A program made the position numbers and the translations under genes. DNA of 64,000 nucleotides, from the NCBI GenBank assembly GCA_033439255.1, contig CM065882.1, positions 1,984,001 through 2,048,000 on the forward strand, read 5' to 3'. Origin of the DNA: Hericium rajendrae (lineage: Eukaryota; Basidiomycota; Agaricomycetes; Russulales; Hericiaceae). This document shows, piece by piece, positions 10,726 through 21,017 of this stretch (positions are counted from its first letter, which is position 1; the number at the start of each line of letters is the position of its first letter). Under the pieces are notes generated by a model. It saw only the letters and a list, made by a program, of their open reading frames with translations. It was not told where the DNA came from and did not search any database.

Positions 10726-13572
10726 ATGCCTCACTACGATGACTGGAACAAGCTTGACGAGGAGGAGGAAGAAGAGCTGCAGGATATCTCGGTACCCATC
10801 GAACGTCATAATTTGTTTTCTCTAACTGATCCCTTCTAGTATTACGAAGGCAAACGCGATGTCATTCTCTTCTGCATCGACTGCTCTGAGTCAATGCTTG
10901 CCCTGCGCGACGACCCGAGATACGAGGATGTGAAGACATGCCATCTTTTGACAGCACTGGAAGCAGCGATACAGATCCAGAAGAAGAAGGTCGTTGTAGG
11001 CCCAGACGACTCAGTTGGAATCATGTTCTATAACACAGTAAGCTGCATACTTGCCTCAGGGGTCGTTGCACGATGACGCCGTACTCAACGCTTATTCGCA
11101 TTCTCATTTGAAGACAGCTCGAAATGAAAAAGGCGCAGGGGCTGATATCAAGAAAGGGACGTACGTCTATCAGCCAATAGAGACGATCAACGCGCCTTCG
11201 GTCATGGATCTTACGCAGCTAGTCGAAGGTTTGTACTTTTCAGTTTGTAAAGTGACTTGGTGGACTGATTCAAAGCACGGCTCTTCTCAAGAGGCACGTC
11301 AGGATCCCGATCGTTTACGAACGGAGTTTCCGCCTCTGACAGATAAGCATGTGCCCATGGGCGACGTCTTCACCAGCTGTAACTGGGTTATCCGTGACGG
11401 GTGCGTCATGCTTGCCCTGGAGGCGAATCATTCTGGCAAGCGGTCTAATAGCTTTGCAGCGCTCCGAAGACTGCTTCGAAGCGTGTATTTCTTATCACAG
11501 ACGAAGACAACCCTCACCATGGGGATGGCAGCGGCAGATTGATAACATCTGCCCGAACAACGCTCATTGTGCGCGTTCTTCTGTGGTTGAGTTAATTAAA
11601 CTGTTTTTAATATGCCGGCCAATAGGACCTCGTTCAAGCTGGCGTTACTGTCGAGCCCTTCTTCATCAGCACCGACGAAAAACCTTTCGATCAGACGAAA
11701 TTTTGGACAGTGCGTGCGTCCCTGCCCTTATCATCTTGCCATGGGTGACCATTTCCTTGGCAGAACATCCTTGTTTCAACACAACTCGACAGTGATCCCG
11801 ATGCTGACACCACTGTTCTTCCCGAATCCATATCCATCACTCGCATTGACGACCTGCTCGAACAGATGCGCTTTCACGAAGTGCCGAAGAGAGCTATCTT
11901 TGGCATTCCTTTTGAGCTTGCTGAAGGCTTTGTGATCGGCATCAAGGGATATGGCCTCATCACCGAACAGAAGAAAGGGACCTACAGGTACTTCGTGGAT
12001 CTGGGAGACCGGATGGAGGTCGCTGAAAGTCGGACAGTTTATGTGGACGAGGTACGGTCTAATTCGTTTTGGCGTGTTACCCATTCTGATCGATCAAAAA
12101 GGGCCAAGAAGCAGAAGTGGATAAGGAGAAGATGCTCCTTGGAATGACACTGGGTGCCAGTGCTGATGACGAGAGTACAGAGAAAGGTGGTTTTGGATCC
12201 CGTCTTGTCCAAGCAGGAAAACGAGTGCGTTTCGCGCTTGAAGAACTCGAATTATCGCTATTCATGCTTATCTTGTATAGGTGTTCTACACACCGGACGA
12301 AGTGCGATCATTCCGCACTTTAGGCCTCGAACCAGGCTTAAAGCTCCTTGGCTTCAAAGACCGAGGAGAACTTTCGTTCGAGGACAACATCAAGCACTCT
12401 TACTTCATTCATCCGGACGAAATGGCGTGTTATTTTCGTCAGCGTACTAGTACTTTTCTAATGTTCCAGCTTAGGTGTATTCAGGAAGCAAAAGGACGTT
12501 CAGTGCGCTCATCAAGACGATGTGCAAGAAAGACAAGATCGGCCTTGTAAGAACAATGCTCCGGAAGAATTCTGCACCAATATTCTGTGCTATGCTGCCT
12601 CAGGTCAGTTTCCTTCTTACTGCTGGCGTCATTCCTTTTACATCAGTTTCATGCAGCTAGAAAAAGTCGAAGAGGGCGGCTGGACTGAGCCGGCAGGTAT
12701 CCACCTTGTACCTTTACCATTTGCGGACGATATCAGAGCTGCCCCAATCGAAGAAGGCTTCAAAGGTGAGTTTGCATGTTTTATGGTTGTCTATCGAACA
12801 TCCTGCTCACCAGAATAACAGCATCAAAGGACCTTGTTGAGAAAGCCAAACCCATTGTCAGCAAACTAGCCATCAAGGACGGCCTTTACCCGACAGATTC
12901 TTACCCTAATCCTGGTACATTTTTATATTGTTGCAGAGCGTAAAGAGCGGCTAATCAATTGTTCTCACCCGTCTAGCTTTGGCCTTTCATAACGCGCAGC
13001 TAGAAGCCAGTGCCTTCCGAGAGGAATTCGACCCTGAAACCTTCGATGACCCCACCTTACCTAAATACAGCGCGATGTCTAAGGTTCGTTTGCACTGTCT
13101 ATACAGAGATGGGTTCCTGATTATCAACCAAATGTGAGCAGAGGGTCGGTCCTTTGATACATGCATGGAAAAAACTGGCGCTTGAGGACGAATCCGCTCA
13201 TACGGTCATCGTCACCACGGGTTCGAAGCGTAAAGCAGTGAGAACTTTTTCTTGTCTTCCATAATAAGCTCGGAATAACGCTTCACCTAAGGACACCTCC
13301 GTCGACGAGGCAGAAATCCGGAGTAAATACGAGCAAGGCACTCTTGCCAAGGTACGTTCAGTAACTTCGATCCTTGTTTCACGAGACTCATGTTCACGTT
13401 ACCAAATAGCTGAACATGACTCAAATGAAGGTACATTGACTATGTTTAATCGCCGCGGCGACTTTAATCATTCTGGAGATAGGATTTCCTCAGGAGCAAA
13501 AGCCTGGCGCTTTCAGGAAAGAAGGCAGATTTAGCAGAGAGAATTGGGGAATGGCTCGACGCGCATCCTTGA
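10726..13572 (+). CDS. KU70: Ku70 DNA end-binding subunit
   Basis: The larger Ku heterodimer subunit, which binds broken DNA ends with Ku80 in non-homologous end joining and at telomeres. The start is MPHYDDWNKLDEEEEEELQD. After the first intron comes the von Willebrand-like N-terminal domain, YYEGKRDVILFCIDCSESM, then KRVFLITDEDNP near 11490. The Ku core beta-barrel includes FYTPDEVRSFRTLGLEPGLK (about 12279-12340) and IKHSYFIHPDEMVYSGSKRT, joined across an intron. The C-terminus is a SAP DNA-binding motif, DFLRSKSLALSGKKADLAER, closing with IGEWLDAHP and TGA at 13570-13572. There are at least 12 introns of 50-80 bases. All domains expected of full-length Ku70 are present, with no broken exon noticed. 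Confidence 0.93.
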
Positions 13573-14091
13573 GAAACATCGACATGAACACGATTGCATG
13601 ACCCTGACATGGACTTTACAGGCTACCCATCTCCATCGCTGTATCTCAGCCTTATTTTCGATTAATACCATGACTATTCCCATCGCTGGTCATAGTGTTT
13701 TCGTTTTCGTTTTTTGACACGTGGGTGGCTCAGCAGTCGCATGATCAGCAGCAGGCCCCGGAGCCCCCCATACAGCACATATCGCTCTTGCAAATGTTGG
13801 CCACCTTGGCACCTGGTTGGTGGTGACCGTTGCGCACGTGCGGGATGGCAGTCGTCCCCGTGCGCCCAAAGCGGGCGAGTTCTGTGGATGGAATCAGTCT
13901 CGGTGAGATACTGGCATTTGGTCCACGCGATCCTTGCTTCTCATCGCAGCTTCTCAATATCTTTGTCGTGAGTGACCATATGGCTGTCCTATTTTTCTTG
14001 CCTCCATCAGTTTAAAACGAAACGAAAAACCACTCCTCATGCAAGCGACTTCGCCCTCACTTCCTTAGCTTGTCCCTTCGATCGAAGTGTC
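13573..14091. other. intergenic region with a Cys-rich minus-strand open frame
   Basis: Between KU70 and the PLC-like gene. A minus-strand frame (13745-13957, no ATG at its upstream end) finishes CKSDMCCMGGSGACC followed by TGA. It could be a small Cys-rich peptide or the last exon of a lost gene. No start exon was found, and the PLC gene begins close by on the other strand. Confidence 0.3.
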
Positions 14092-15521
14092 ATGCGTGGT
14101 TTTCTTGCTGCTTCCAGCTTGGTCGCCTACTTCGCTACGCTGGCGGGGGCCGCTGTAGTCCCTGAGCGAAGGTAAGTCGTGCTATTCAATCAAAGCTTTG
14201 GCTGCTGGTTTGAACCGATGATATTCATGTTTATTTGTTGAAGGGCGACAGTGTGCAATGGCCATGCCGAGCTTTGTGACCGAAGCTACGGGAACGTGAC
14301 TTTCATAGGAGGTATGCGAAGCTGGCACACAGATGGAAACCTGTACTGACCTCATTCGGCCCAGCGCATGACTCGTTCGCATACAGCAGCGACCCATTCG
14401 CACGTGCGTAGCATAACTAACTTCCGTGTGATATTTTTCCTCAGTGCGTCAGTTTCTCAGTTGCAAGAGATCAAGAGGTCGATGTGGCGACGCAATTGAG
14501 CCGTGGCGTGAGACTGCTGCAAGCTCAGGCGCACGAGTATGCATGAACAGCTTCATGCAGGCTTACTGACGAAGTGTCGTTGCAGCAATGATGGAGTGAT
14601 CCATTTCTGCCACACCAGTATGTGACGTGTATCCCTACTTCTGTTTGTCAGTTAACATCTTGTCGCTCCTTCAGGCTGTGTAGGATCACTTGAAATCTGC
14701 TGCATATTTGTATCTGACATTTTCCCATCAATTTAGATATTGTTTGATGGGGGAACCGTCGAAGGTGAAATGCACGTCTCCATATGGTTGCACCTTTTGC
14801 TTGACATATTTGAATAGCATATCTCGAGGGCGTCACGACCTTCCTCAACAACAACCCGAACGAAGTGCTCACGCTTCTCTTTACCAATCCGGAGGGGCTG
14901 TCCCTCACTGATGTTTGGGCACCCGCTTTCCAACAATCTGGTGTAGCCAATTTCGCATACGTGCCGCCTCATGTTCCCATGGCCCAAAGCGAATGGCCGA
15001 CGCTAGGCAGCCTCATCGACAGCGGGAAGCGTGTGATCGTATTTCTCGATGCGGGTGCTGACGGCAGTGTTGACTACATTCTTCCTGAGTTCGAGATGGT
15101 GAGAATCTCAGTCGTCTCTATTCAAGGATACTGCGAGGCATACTTAATGCCATTGGGACAGATCTGGGAAACACCTTTTAGCGTCACGGATCCCTCTTTC
15201 CCTTGCTCGGTGGACCGAATTGCGGGCCCGCTGAGCACTGCGGATCATATGTACATGATCAATCACTCCCTCAACATCAATGTCGCGGACACTGGTATCA
15301 TTATCAGCGACCCAGCGGATGCGCGGACCACAAATAGTATTACATCGTACGTAATGCGCTTGTCCAAGATGCATCTGTTCTCATTGATACGCAGGATTAT
15401 GGCCAACGCGAATGGTTGCGCTCCGTTGGGTGGAGGTCGGTATCCGAGCTTCGTGCTTCTCGATTTTGTGGACCAAGGTCAGGCATTCCAGGCGGCAGAC
15501 ATCATGAACGGATTTGCTTGA
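14092..15521 (+). CDS. secreted PLC-like phosphodiesterase (PI-PLC X-type TIM barrel)
   Basis: An extracellular enzyme of the PLC-like phosphodiesterase superfamily. The start MRGFLAASSLVAYFATLAGA is a clear signal peptide, cut near AA-VVPERR. Next come CNGHAELCDRSYGNVTFIGA and HDSFAYSSDPF, where the His fits the first catalytic histidine of the fold. After several short introns, VIHFCHTS fits the second, followed by FDGGTVE. The large last exons run through NNNPNEVLTLLFTNPEG, SLIDSGKRVIVFLDAGADGS and YPSFVLLDFVDQGQAFQAAD, ending MNGFA with TGA at 15519-15521. The gene is cut into about 9 exons, some very short (14350-14860), so single boundaries there are uncertain. The true substrate is unknown; fungal relatives are annotated only by fold. 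A repetitive tract begins about 250 bases downstream. Confidence 0.85.
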
Positions 15522-15779
15522 ATTGGAACAGAGCTTTATGCGGCTGGGAAATAGTACGTCAGAAATACTATGTGGCTCGTAGGCTTGTCTTAGTTTAGTC
15601 CATACCGATTCCACTCTCCTTTTTGTATCACTGGTTGTTGCCTTTACGTTCATTCCAAACCGCTCATCGTGGCCTCTCGGGGGTCTTGGTACGAGAGTAT
15701 GTTGCCTTTGCGATACTTGGAGGATCAAATGCGGAAGCGAACAAGTTGATGGTCGGATTTCATTTCGCTTTTCGTGTCG

Positions 15780-16600
15780 CAGATCAATCGCAGATTGTTC
15801 CTTTACGACAATTGGAGAGCCGGAGTTGAATTCCACTGCCCATCTTGTAATGACGATTGTTGCATGGCGACAGTTGGAGAACCGAGCACGGGAGTGTCTA
15901 CGTCTGCGTTTAGTTCCACCTATCATTTTATATCACAGGCTGTTTCCTTGCAACAGTTGGAGACCCAAACGCGAGGGTCCAAGTTTTCAGTCAGATTACA
16001 TTTCCCTTTTGGTGTCGCAGGTTGTTGACTTGCGACAGTCGGAGAGCTGCAGTGTAGGCAATTGCATTCCACTTCCCTTTTGTATCACAGGTCTTCGCCC
16101 TGCCCCAGTCGGAGATCCACATGCGGAGACATCATCGTGCAGCCGGATTCCCGCCCGTTTAATGTCGTGGGTTGTTGCCCTGCGACAGCTGGAGACCCAG
16201 ACATTCCCATCGGATTTCAATTCCCTGTTCATGCCACAGGTTGTTGCTCTGCGACAGTTGGAACCCCATGCAAGACTGTCCCTTTGTGGTCGGATCCATT
16301 GTCCATTTCATGTCGCAGGTTGTCGCCTCGCGACAGTTGGAGACCCGGTAGCGTCCAAGCTGTTTGCAGTCAGATTCCATTTTCTTTTTGGTGTCACAGG
16401 CTGCTATCTTGCATTAATTGGAGAGGCATAGTGTGCAGTTGGATTCCCCATCCCTTTGTGTATCACAGGTTGTCGCCTTGCAACAGTCGGAGAATCGAAT
16501 GCGGGAGCGTCCAAGCTTGCAGTCAGATTCCTCTTCCCTTTCGGTATCACAGACTGCTGCCATGCAACAGTTCGTGATACAAATGTGGGAGTCCTTGTCG
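15780..16600. repeat. degenerate minisatellite, about 70-80 bp unit, roughly 10 copies
   Basis: A tandem array whose unit carries the core CAGGTTGTTGCCTTGCAACA followed by GTTGGAGA. Copies of the GTTGGAG-like landmark lie near 15872, 15954, 16036, 16106, 16186, 16255, 16334, 16415, 16484 and 16568, at spacings of 69-84 bases. Some spacings are near 70 and others near 80. Units differ by many substitutions. Because the drift is mild, several frames stay open and mimic a repetitive protein, but none has a stable start or splice context. Weaker copies may extend back to about 15625. Confidence 0.8.
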
Positions 16601-16999
16601 CAAATATGATTTCCCCGAATCTGGACTCCCACAGCACGTCGAGATGGGGGCACTCATGTTATAGGTGTACATGGGCTGAATATTAAATCAATATTAAATA
16701 AATTAAATCGAAAAAGGAAGGAGGGGGGAAGGGGGGAGCAACACATCAAACATTTCATGACTATCCTCCCAATGAATCTTCCTGAAACTTGTATGGGACG
16801 CACTAACTTAGGGAGCGCACGCACAAGCAAAGAGTGTCACACAATCCACGTGCAATGTGACTGAACGCGCCAAGCGCGACCGTGTCAGGAGCTTCGTCGA
16901 CTTGTTCAGCGACCCCCCTACAGCGACCACTAGTATCACAGCAAGCATAATCATACTTTCTGTGCATCGCCGAATTTACCCCCGATAGGTTTGCCGAAA
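16601..16999. promoter_or_regulatory. AT-rich upstream region of HUS1
   Basis: Contains an AT-rich patch (16680-16715) followed by an A/G-only tract (16715-16740). No gene is seen. It is likely the upstream region of HUS1, but no specific binding site can be named. Confidence 0.3.
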
Positions 17000-18185
17000 A
17001 TGCGGTTTCGGGCATCCATCGAAAACGTGCACACCTTTCACCGTGAGTGCTCACCCCGAAAATTGTGGACTGAGCAGACAACTTTATCCCAAGGTATTAT
17101 ACAGACTGTGGAAAAGCTCCAGAAGAAATGCATCATCAAGTTTACCGAGACAGAGATCCACATCATCTGCAACACCGATGAGAGTGGTGTTCAGATCTGG
17201 TCGTGCGTGCGCCCTTCTCGTTTATTCCCTTTTCAGACCAGCATATACCTATCCCAGACAAATCCGCGTCGTCTCTCTCTTCACCGACTACCGTATCCAA
17301 TCTAACGCGAACAACGAGATCTCTCTCGCGCTGGCAACGGACGCGCTTTCGCAAGCGCTCCGTTCCGCCGCCGCGCACTCCGGCGCCGAGGAGATCGTGA
17401 TGAAACTGGCGAAGAAGCGCGACGTCGCCGTGCTCAGCTTCGAGATCTTCGGTGCGTCCCGCATGGGCCGCCGCGTCAAGGTCGCACATGATGTGCGCAT
17501 CGAAGTGTTGAAGCCAGCCGACGTCGCGCGACTGAAGGAGCCACTATGCCCGGAACCTGATGTATGTGATTCCCGCTCAGCATTCGTCCGACCCCTGGTG
17601 CGCCTTTTATGCAATGCTGATCATGACACAGATTCACATATTGCTTCCGCCGCTACTCAAGCTGCGCACGATTGTTGACAGATTGCGGCCGCTCGCGGAC
17701 GTCATTGCCGTCCGCGCGAACGGCTCGGGGAAGCTGCAGATATCGGCAGCGACGGAGAGCGCCAAGATGGACGTCGTCTGGGAAGGCTGCGCAAATCCGC
17801 GGATGGGTATATTACCCGTGCTATCTCTGCACTTAAATGCTGACCGCCGATGTTTCAGCCCAGGAGGGCCTTTCGCAGGGCATGCCAGACGGCGAGCAAA
17901 ACGATGTCGACAAGCCTGACCCAAAGCAGATTTTCAGTGTGCTTGTTCACGTCCGCAGTTTCCTCAAGTTTCTCAACGCGCACATCGTCTCGACGACCAC
18001 TATCGCATGTACGTCATTCGCGGTTACCCTGGTGCAGCGCGCCCACATGATGAACACGGCTCACCTCTTCCTCATATACAGGTATCTGCCAGAACCACTG
18101 CATGATTCTTTACGTGTACATTGGGGACGTCGCAGATGCAGGTGGTGTTCTAACCTTCTACATCCCAGCGGTCCTCGATGATTAG
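17000..18185 (+). CDS. HUS1: Hus1 checkpoint clamp subunit
   Basis: A subunit of the Rad9-Hus1-Rad1 sliding clamp, which is loaded at damaged DNA to activate the checkpoint kinase. The start MRFRASIENVHTFHRIIQTV spans the first intron, then LQKKCIIKFTETEIHIICN continues. Middle exons give ISLALATDALSQALRSAAAH and VRIEVLKPADVARLKEPLCP. Later exons give LPPLLKLRTIVDRLRPLADV and ISAATESAKMDVVWEG. The end is CQNHCMILYVYIGDVADAGG, then VLTFYIPAVLDD and TAG at 18183-18185, the typical PCNA-fold terminus. Introns are about 50-65 bases with GT..AG ends. The exon after QIWS (about 17190-17260) is less certain. It is convergent with the isochorismatase-like gene. Confidence 0.92.
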
Positions 18186-18631
18186 GCGATCCGGTCCGAA
18201 ACGGCCTACAAATAATGATGCATGTCATTAGTAGCAAAACCGAACATGGACGACATCAGTGAGTACATGTGGGATAGCGATGTGCGACTATTAGAGACGT
18301 ATAACAGTACTTAGTATACCCGTTGTAATGATACCCCGAGAAAGATGGTCTGACCAGCGAGAGACCCACAGTTGCATTTGCGAAGACAGCGAGAGCAAGC
18401 AAAAGAAAAAAGCAGATCCCTTACAACCTCCGCACCGATCATCCCAACCCCGTCTTCCAGACCATCCCTAGCATCTCACGAATCGAGTTGCATCTTGCGT
18501 CGTTCCTCTCTAAAAACTCCGCTCCACCCGAGGCGCGCGAGTCAATCAAATCACCTACACCCATCCCTTGCCTCCCGTGTATCCGGATCCATGGGAACCC
18601 GGCCCCTATCTCAGCTTCCAGCCGGCGCGGG
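18186..18631. other. intergenic region between convergent genes
   Basis: About 450 bases shared by the 3' ends of HUS1 (+) and the isochorismatase-like gene (-). Base content changes from AT-rich to GC-rich across it. No feature was seen. Confidence 0.35.
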
Positions 18632-19231
18632 CTATCGATCGGAAAAGACGCCTGGGACGTCGGTCATGTCCAGGAGCGCCACGCCCGCCTCCTCGAGCTC
18701 CGACTCAATTTCGCGTTCTATCGTGCCCGCCGGCGTGATCCCGCCTCCCGCCCACACCTCATGCCGGTCGTACGTCGCGTGCGCGCCGCGGATCAGGAGT
18801 ACCTCGTTCCCGCGCCCGAGCGCCGCGCTGCACGTCGCGCGCACGCTGAAGTCGCTCTGCACGCCGACGACGACGATCTCCGCGTCGTCCGCGACGTACT
18901 CCGCGAGCGGCGTGCCCGAGAACGCGTTGTTCTTGTGCTTGTCGATGACGGGCTCGCCCGGCAGCGCGCGCCACACGAGCTCCCACCCGGGCGTGTGCGG
19001 CTCGTCGGGCTCGCCCGTGTCGCCGCAGTTGCGGACGTGCACGATCAGCGGCGGGTTGGGGGCCCCGCGCGCAGCCAGGAGGATCCGCTCGATGTTCGCT
19101 TTGACCGCCTGCGCGGAAGGCACGCCCGTCGGGGGCTCGGAGAGGTGGCCGACTTGGGCATCGAGGATGAGCAGGACGCGGAGGTGTTTCTCTGGCGTTT
19201 GATGGATGGGTGAGATAGTGGCGGGTGCCAT
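18632..19231 (-). CDS. isochorismatase-fold (cysteine hydrolase) protein with Ser at the nucleophile position
   Basis: A single-exon protein of 199 residues with the isochorismatase/nicotinamidase fold. The start chosen is MAPATISPIHQTPEKHLRVL; upstream codons in frame are not conserved-looking. The catalytic Asp is in LLILDAQVG and the Lys in VIDKHKNNAFSGTPL. The nucleophile loop reads VVVGVQSDFSVRATCSAALG. In active family members this loop normally has Cys where Ser (AGC) stands before VRAT, and often Tyr where Phe stands. The protein may therefore be catalytically altered or inactive. The C-terminus is DMTDVPGVFSDR with TAG. The coding DNA is strikingly GC-rich (about 65-70% by eye) compared with neighbours. 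The substrate is unknown. Confidence 0.85.
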   Translation of the reverse strand: MAPATISPIHQTPEKHLRVLLILDAQVGHLSEPPTGVPSAQAVKANIERILLAARGAPNPPLIVHVRNCGDTGEPDEPHTPGWELVWRALPGEPVIDKHKNNAFSGTPLAEYVADDAEIVVVGVQSDFSVRATCSAALGRGNEVLLIRGAHATYDRHEVWAGGGITPAGTIEREIESELEEAGVALLDMTDVPGVFSDR

Positions 19232-21017
19232 CGCAGACCAGGAGGTGTGGCCAGTAGCCTTTGGGTGGGGAGGTGTGCTCGTGGGCGAGCAGAGAGAGCA
19301 CAAGAATTTTGTTCGAGATCAGTACGGACTGGCCACGAGTGTGATTATGATGATTCTTAGAGACCAGTGACGAGCATTTACGGCACACGCGGCCACCGTC
19401 TGTGCATCCTCCTGGTTTATGTGCTTCCCCCGATCGGCGCACCTGCAACCGCCCTGCTGGCGAATGTAGGGTAAACTATCTGCAAAATACATAATTTCGA
19501 ATTCACCCACCGACGCAGCAATCCCGTCGAGCCCAGGCCTTTGCCTCGGGGTGCGTCCACGACCAAACCACCACCTCTTCTGACAAAACCAACTTGTAAT
19601 GGTTTCGCCTCGTCGACGGTAAGTTAGTCGAAAGAACCAGGTGTCATAAACTTACAGCAGCCTGCTTCCTAAATCCCTAATTGTGACTCCGCGGCTGCAG
19701 TTCATCTGAGGTGGGAAGAGGCAATACTCAAAAACCAAAAACTCGGATCTTGAAAGATCTTTAGGGTCAGGCCCCGGAGAAGGCTCGGACTGGCTCGGAC
19801 GCGAGCGGAACAGATCTGTATCTGATATCCTACTATATTGAGCATACTCCGGATCCCCACACCGCGCTGGGCACCTCGCTGGGGACCCCCGCGTAGCGCA
19901 AGCGGGGTGCCCAGTCCAGTACACGCTCCGTCGTCAGGAGCCGCCGCGCAGCCGCTGCCAGACCTGCCAAACGGGGCCGCATCCGCCCCTGGTTCGATCC
20001 GTTCGATCCGCGCCGCCGGTCTTGCCGTCAATCGATCGGTCGGCTATCGCGGTCTGCCTACACGGAGTTACGTCGTTTACGTGGTCGCGCTTCGCTGGCG
20101 CGCGCCCCCTAGCCTAGGCGCTCTCGTCTCTCCCTCGCTCTCTCTCTCTCATCCCTCCCACGTCGCTCGTCGCCGTCGGTCGCGGTCGCTGCACCATCCC
20201 CCGTTCTTTGTCCGTCTGCGCATCGCCCTCGCCCTTCTCGCGCTCCTTGCGCGCACGCGCGCGCTCCGCGTGCGCCGCCGCCGCCGCCGCCGTCGCTCTC
20301 GCTCTCGCGCTCCCTTGTCACGCTACGCTACGCGCCATCACGCGCCAACGACGACGTCTCGATTCTCGCCTGCAACAAAAGGCTCGATTCGCGCCCGTCC
20401 GCCCGCCAGGGACGCGATCGGTGGTCCTCGCGCTCGAAGCTGTCGCCCGCGCGATCCCCTCTCGCACGTCAAGACCGCGCCCCGTCCGTACCCACCCACC
20501 CGTACCATTTGACACCCAATCGGTGTACAACCCACCCAAATCAAGCCCTCGGTCCTCTGCCCTTCACCGTTCACGACCTCTTCACACATCTCGTGCGTCG
20601 CCTTCACTGCCTGCTCCTCGAATTTCTGACATTTCTGACAGCAGCGTTTCAGCCGCCTTCCAGTCTCTCTTGTAGGCCGTCGGCTGTCCGTAGTCCATAG
20701 TCTAGTTCTAGTGTAGTGCACGCGACGGCGCCGTAAGGGCGTCGACGTGTCTTTTTTATTTTATTTATCTACAGTAATCTCCTCTAATCGGTACCTTACA
20801 CCCCAAACCAACGGACGACGGACGACGCGCCCAGTCGACACGACGGCCGCACCGCCTGGCCATTTAATCCTGCGACCTCACACTGCCGAGAACGGACGCG
20901 CGCGCTCCCTCCCCCTTCCTCTTCTACAGCTTGATCCCCAGCTAGTCAAACAGGTAAGCAACTTTGCTCCCGTCCTGGGATGTGCGCTGAGCCCACGCCA
21001 CCCTCCTTGCTCTCAGA
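19232..21017. other. GC-rich, low-complexity leader before the Crypton gene
   Basis: No supported protein gene. It holds an inverted repeat (19867-19914) and a C/T- and GC-rich low-complexity stretch (20100-20330). It also holds what looks like a 5' UTR intron directly before the Crypton ATG, with donor CAG|GTAAGC near 20952 and acceptor CTCTCAG ending at 21016. Part of this stretch may belong to the mobile element, but its left edge could not be placed. Confidence 0.4.
19867..19914. repeat. short perfect-arm inverted repeat
   Basis: CTGGGCACC at 19867-19875 is matched by its reverse complement GGTGCCCAG at 19906-19914, with further partial pairing inside. It forms a GC-rich potential hairpin. 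It lies upstream of the Crypton, and its role is unknown. Confidence 0.55.

Noticed and set aside
15826-16431. 201-codon open frame with an internal repeat pattern
   Set aside because: It simply follows the minisatellite units; similar frames are open in the other phases and on the other strand.
18488-19448. Long frames overlapping the isochorismatase-like gene in other phases and on the plus strand
   Set aside because: GC-rich shadow frames; only the frame with the Asp/Lys/Ser motif pattern fits a family.
19985-20010. Two GTTCGATCC words resembling a tRNA B box
   Set aside because: No A box or cloverleaf upstream; GC-rich chance match.
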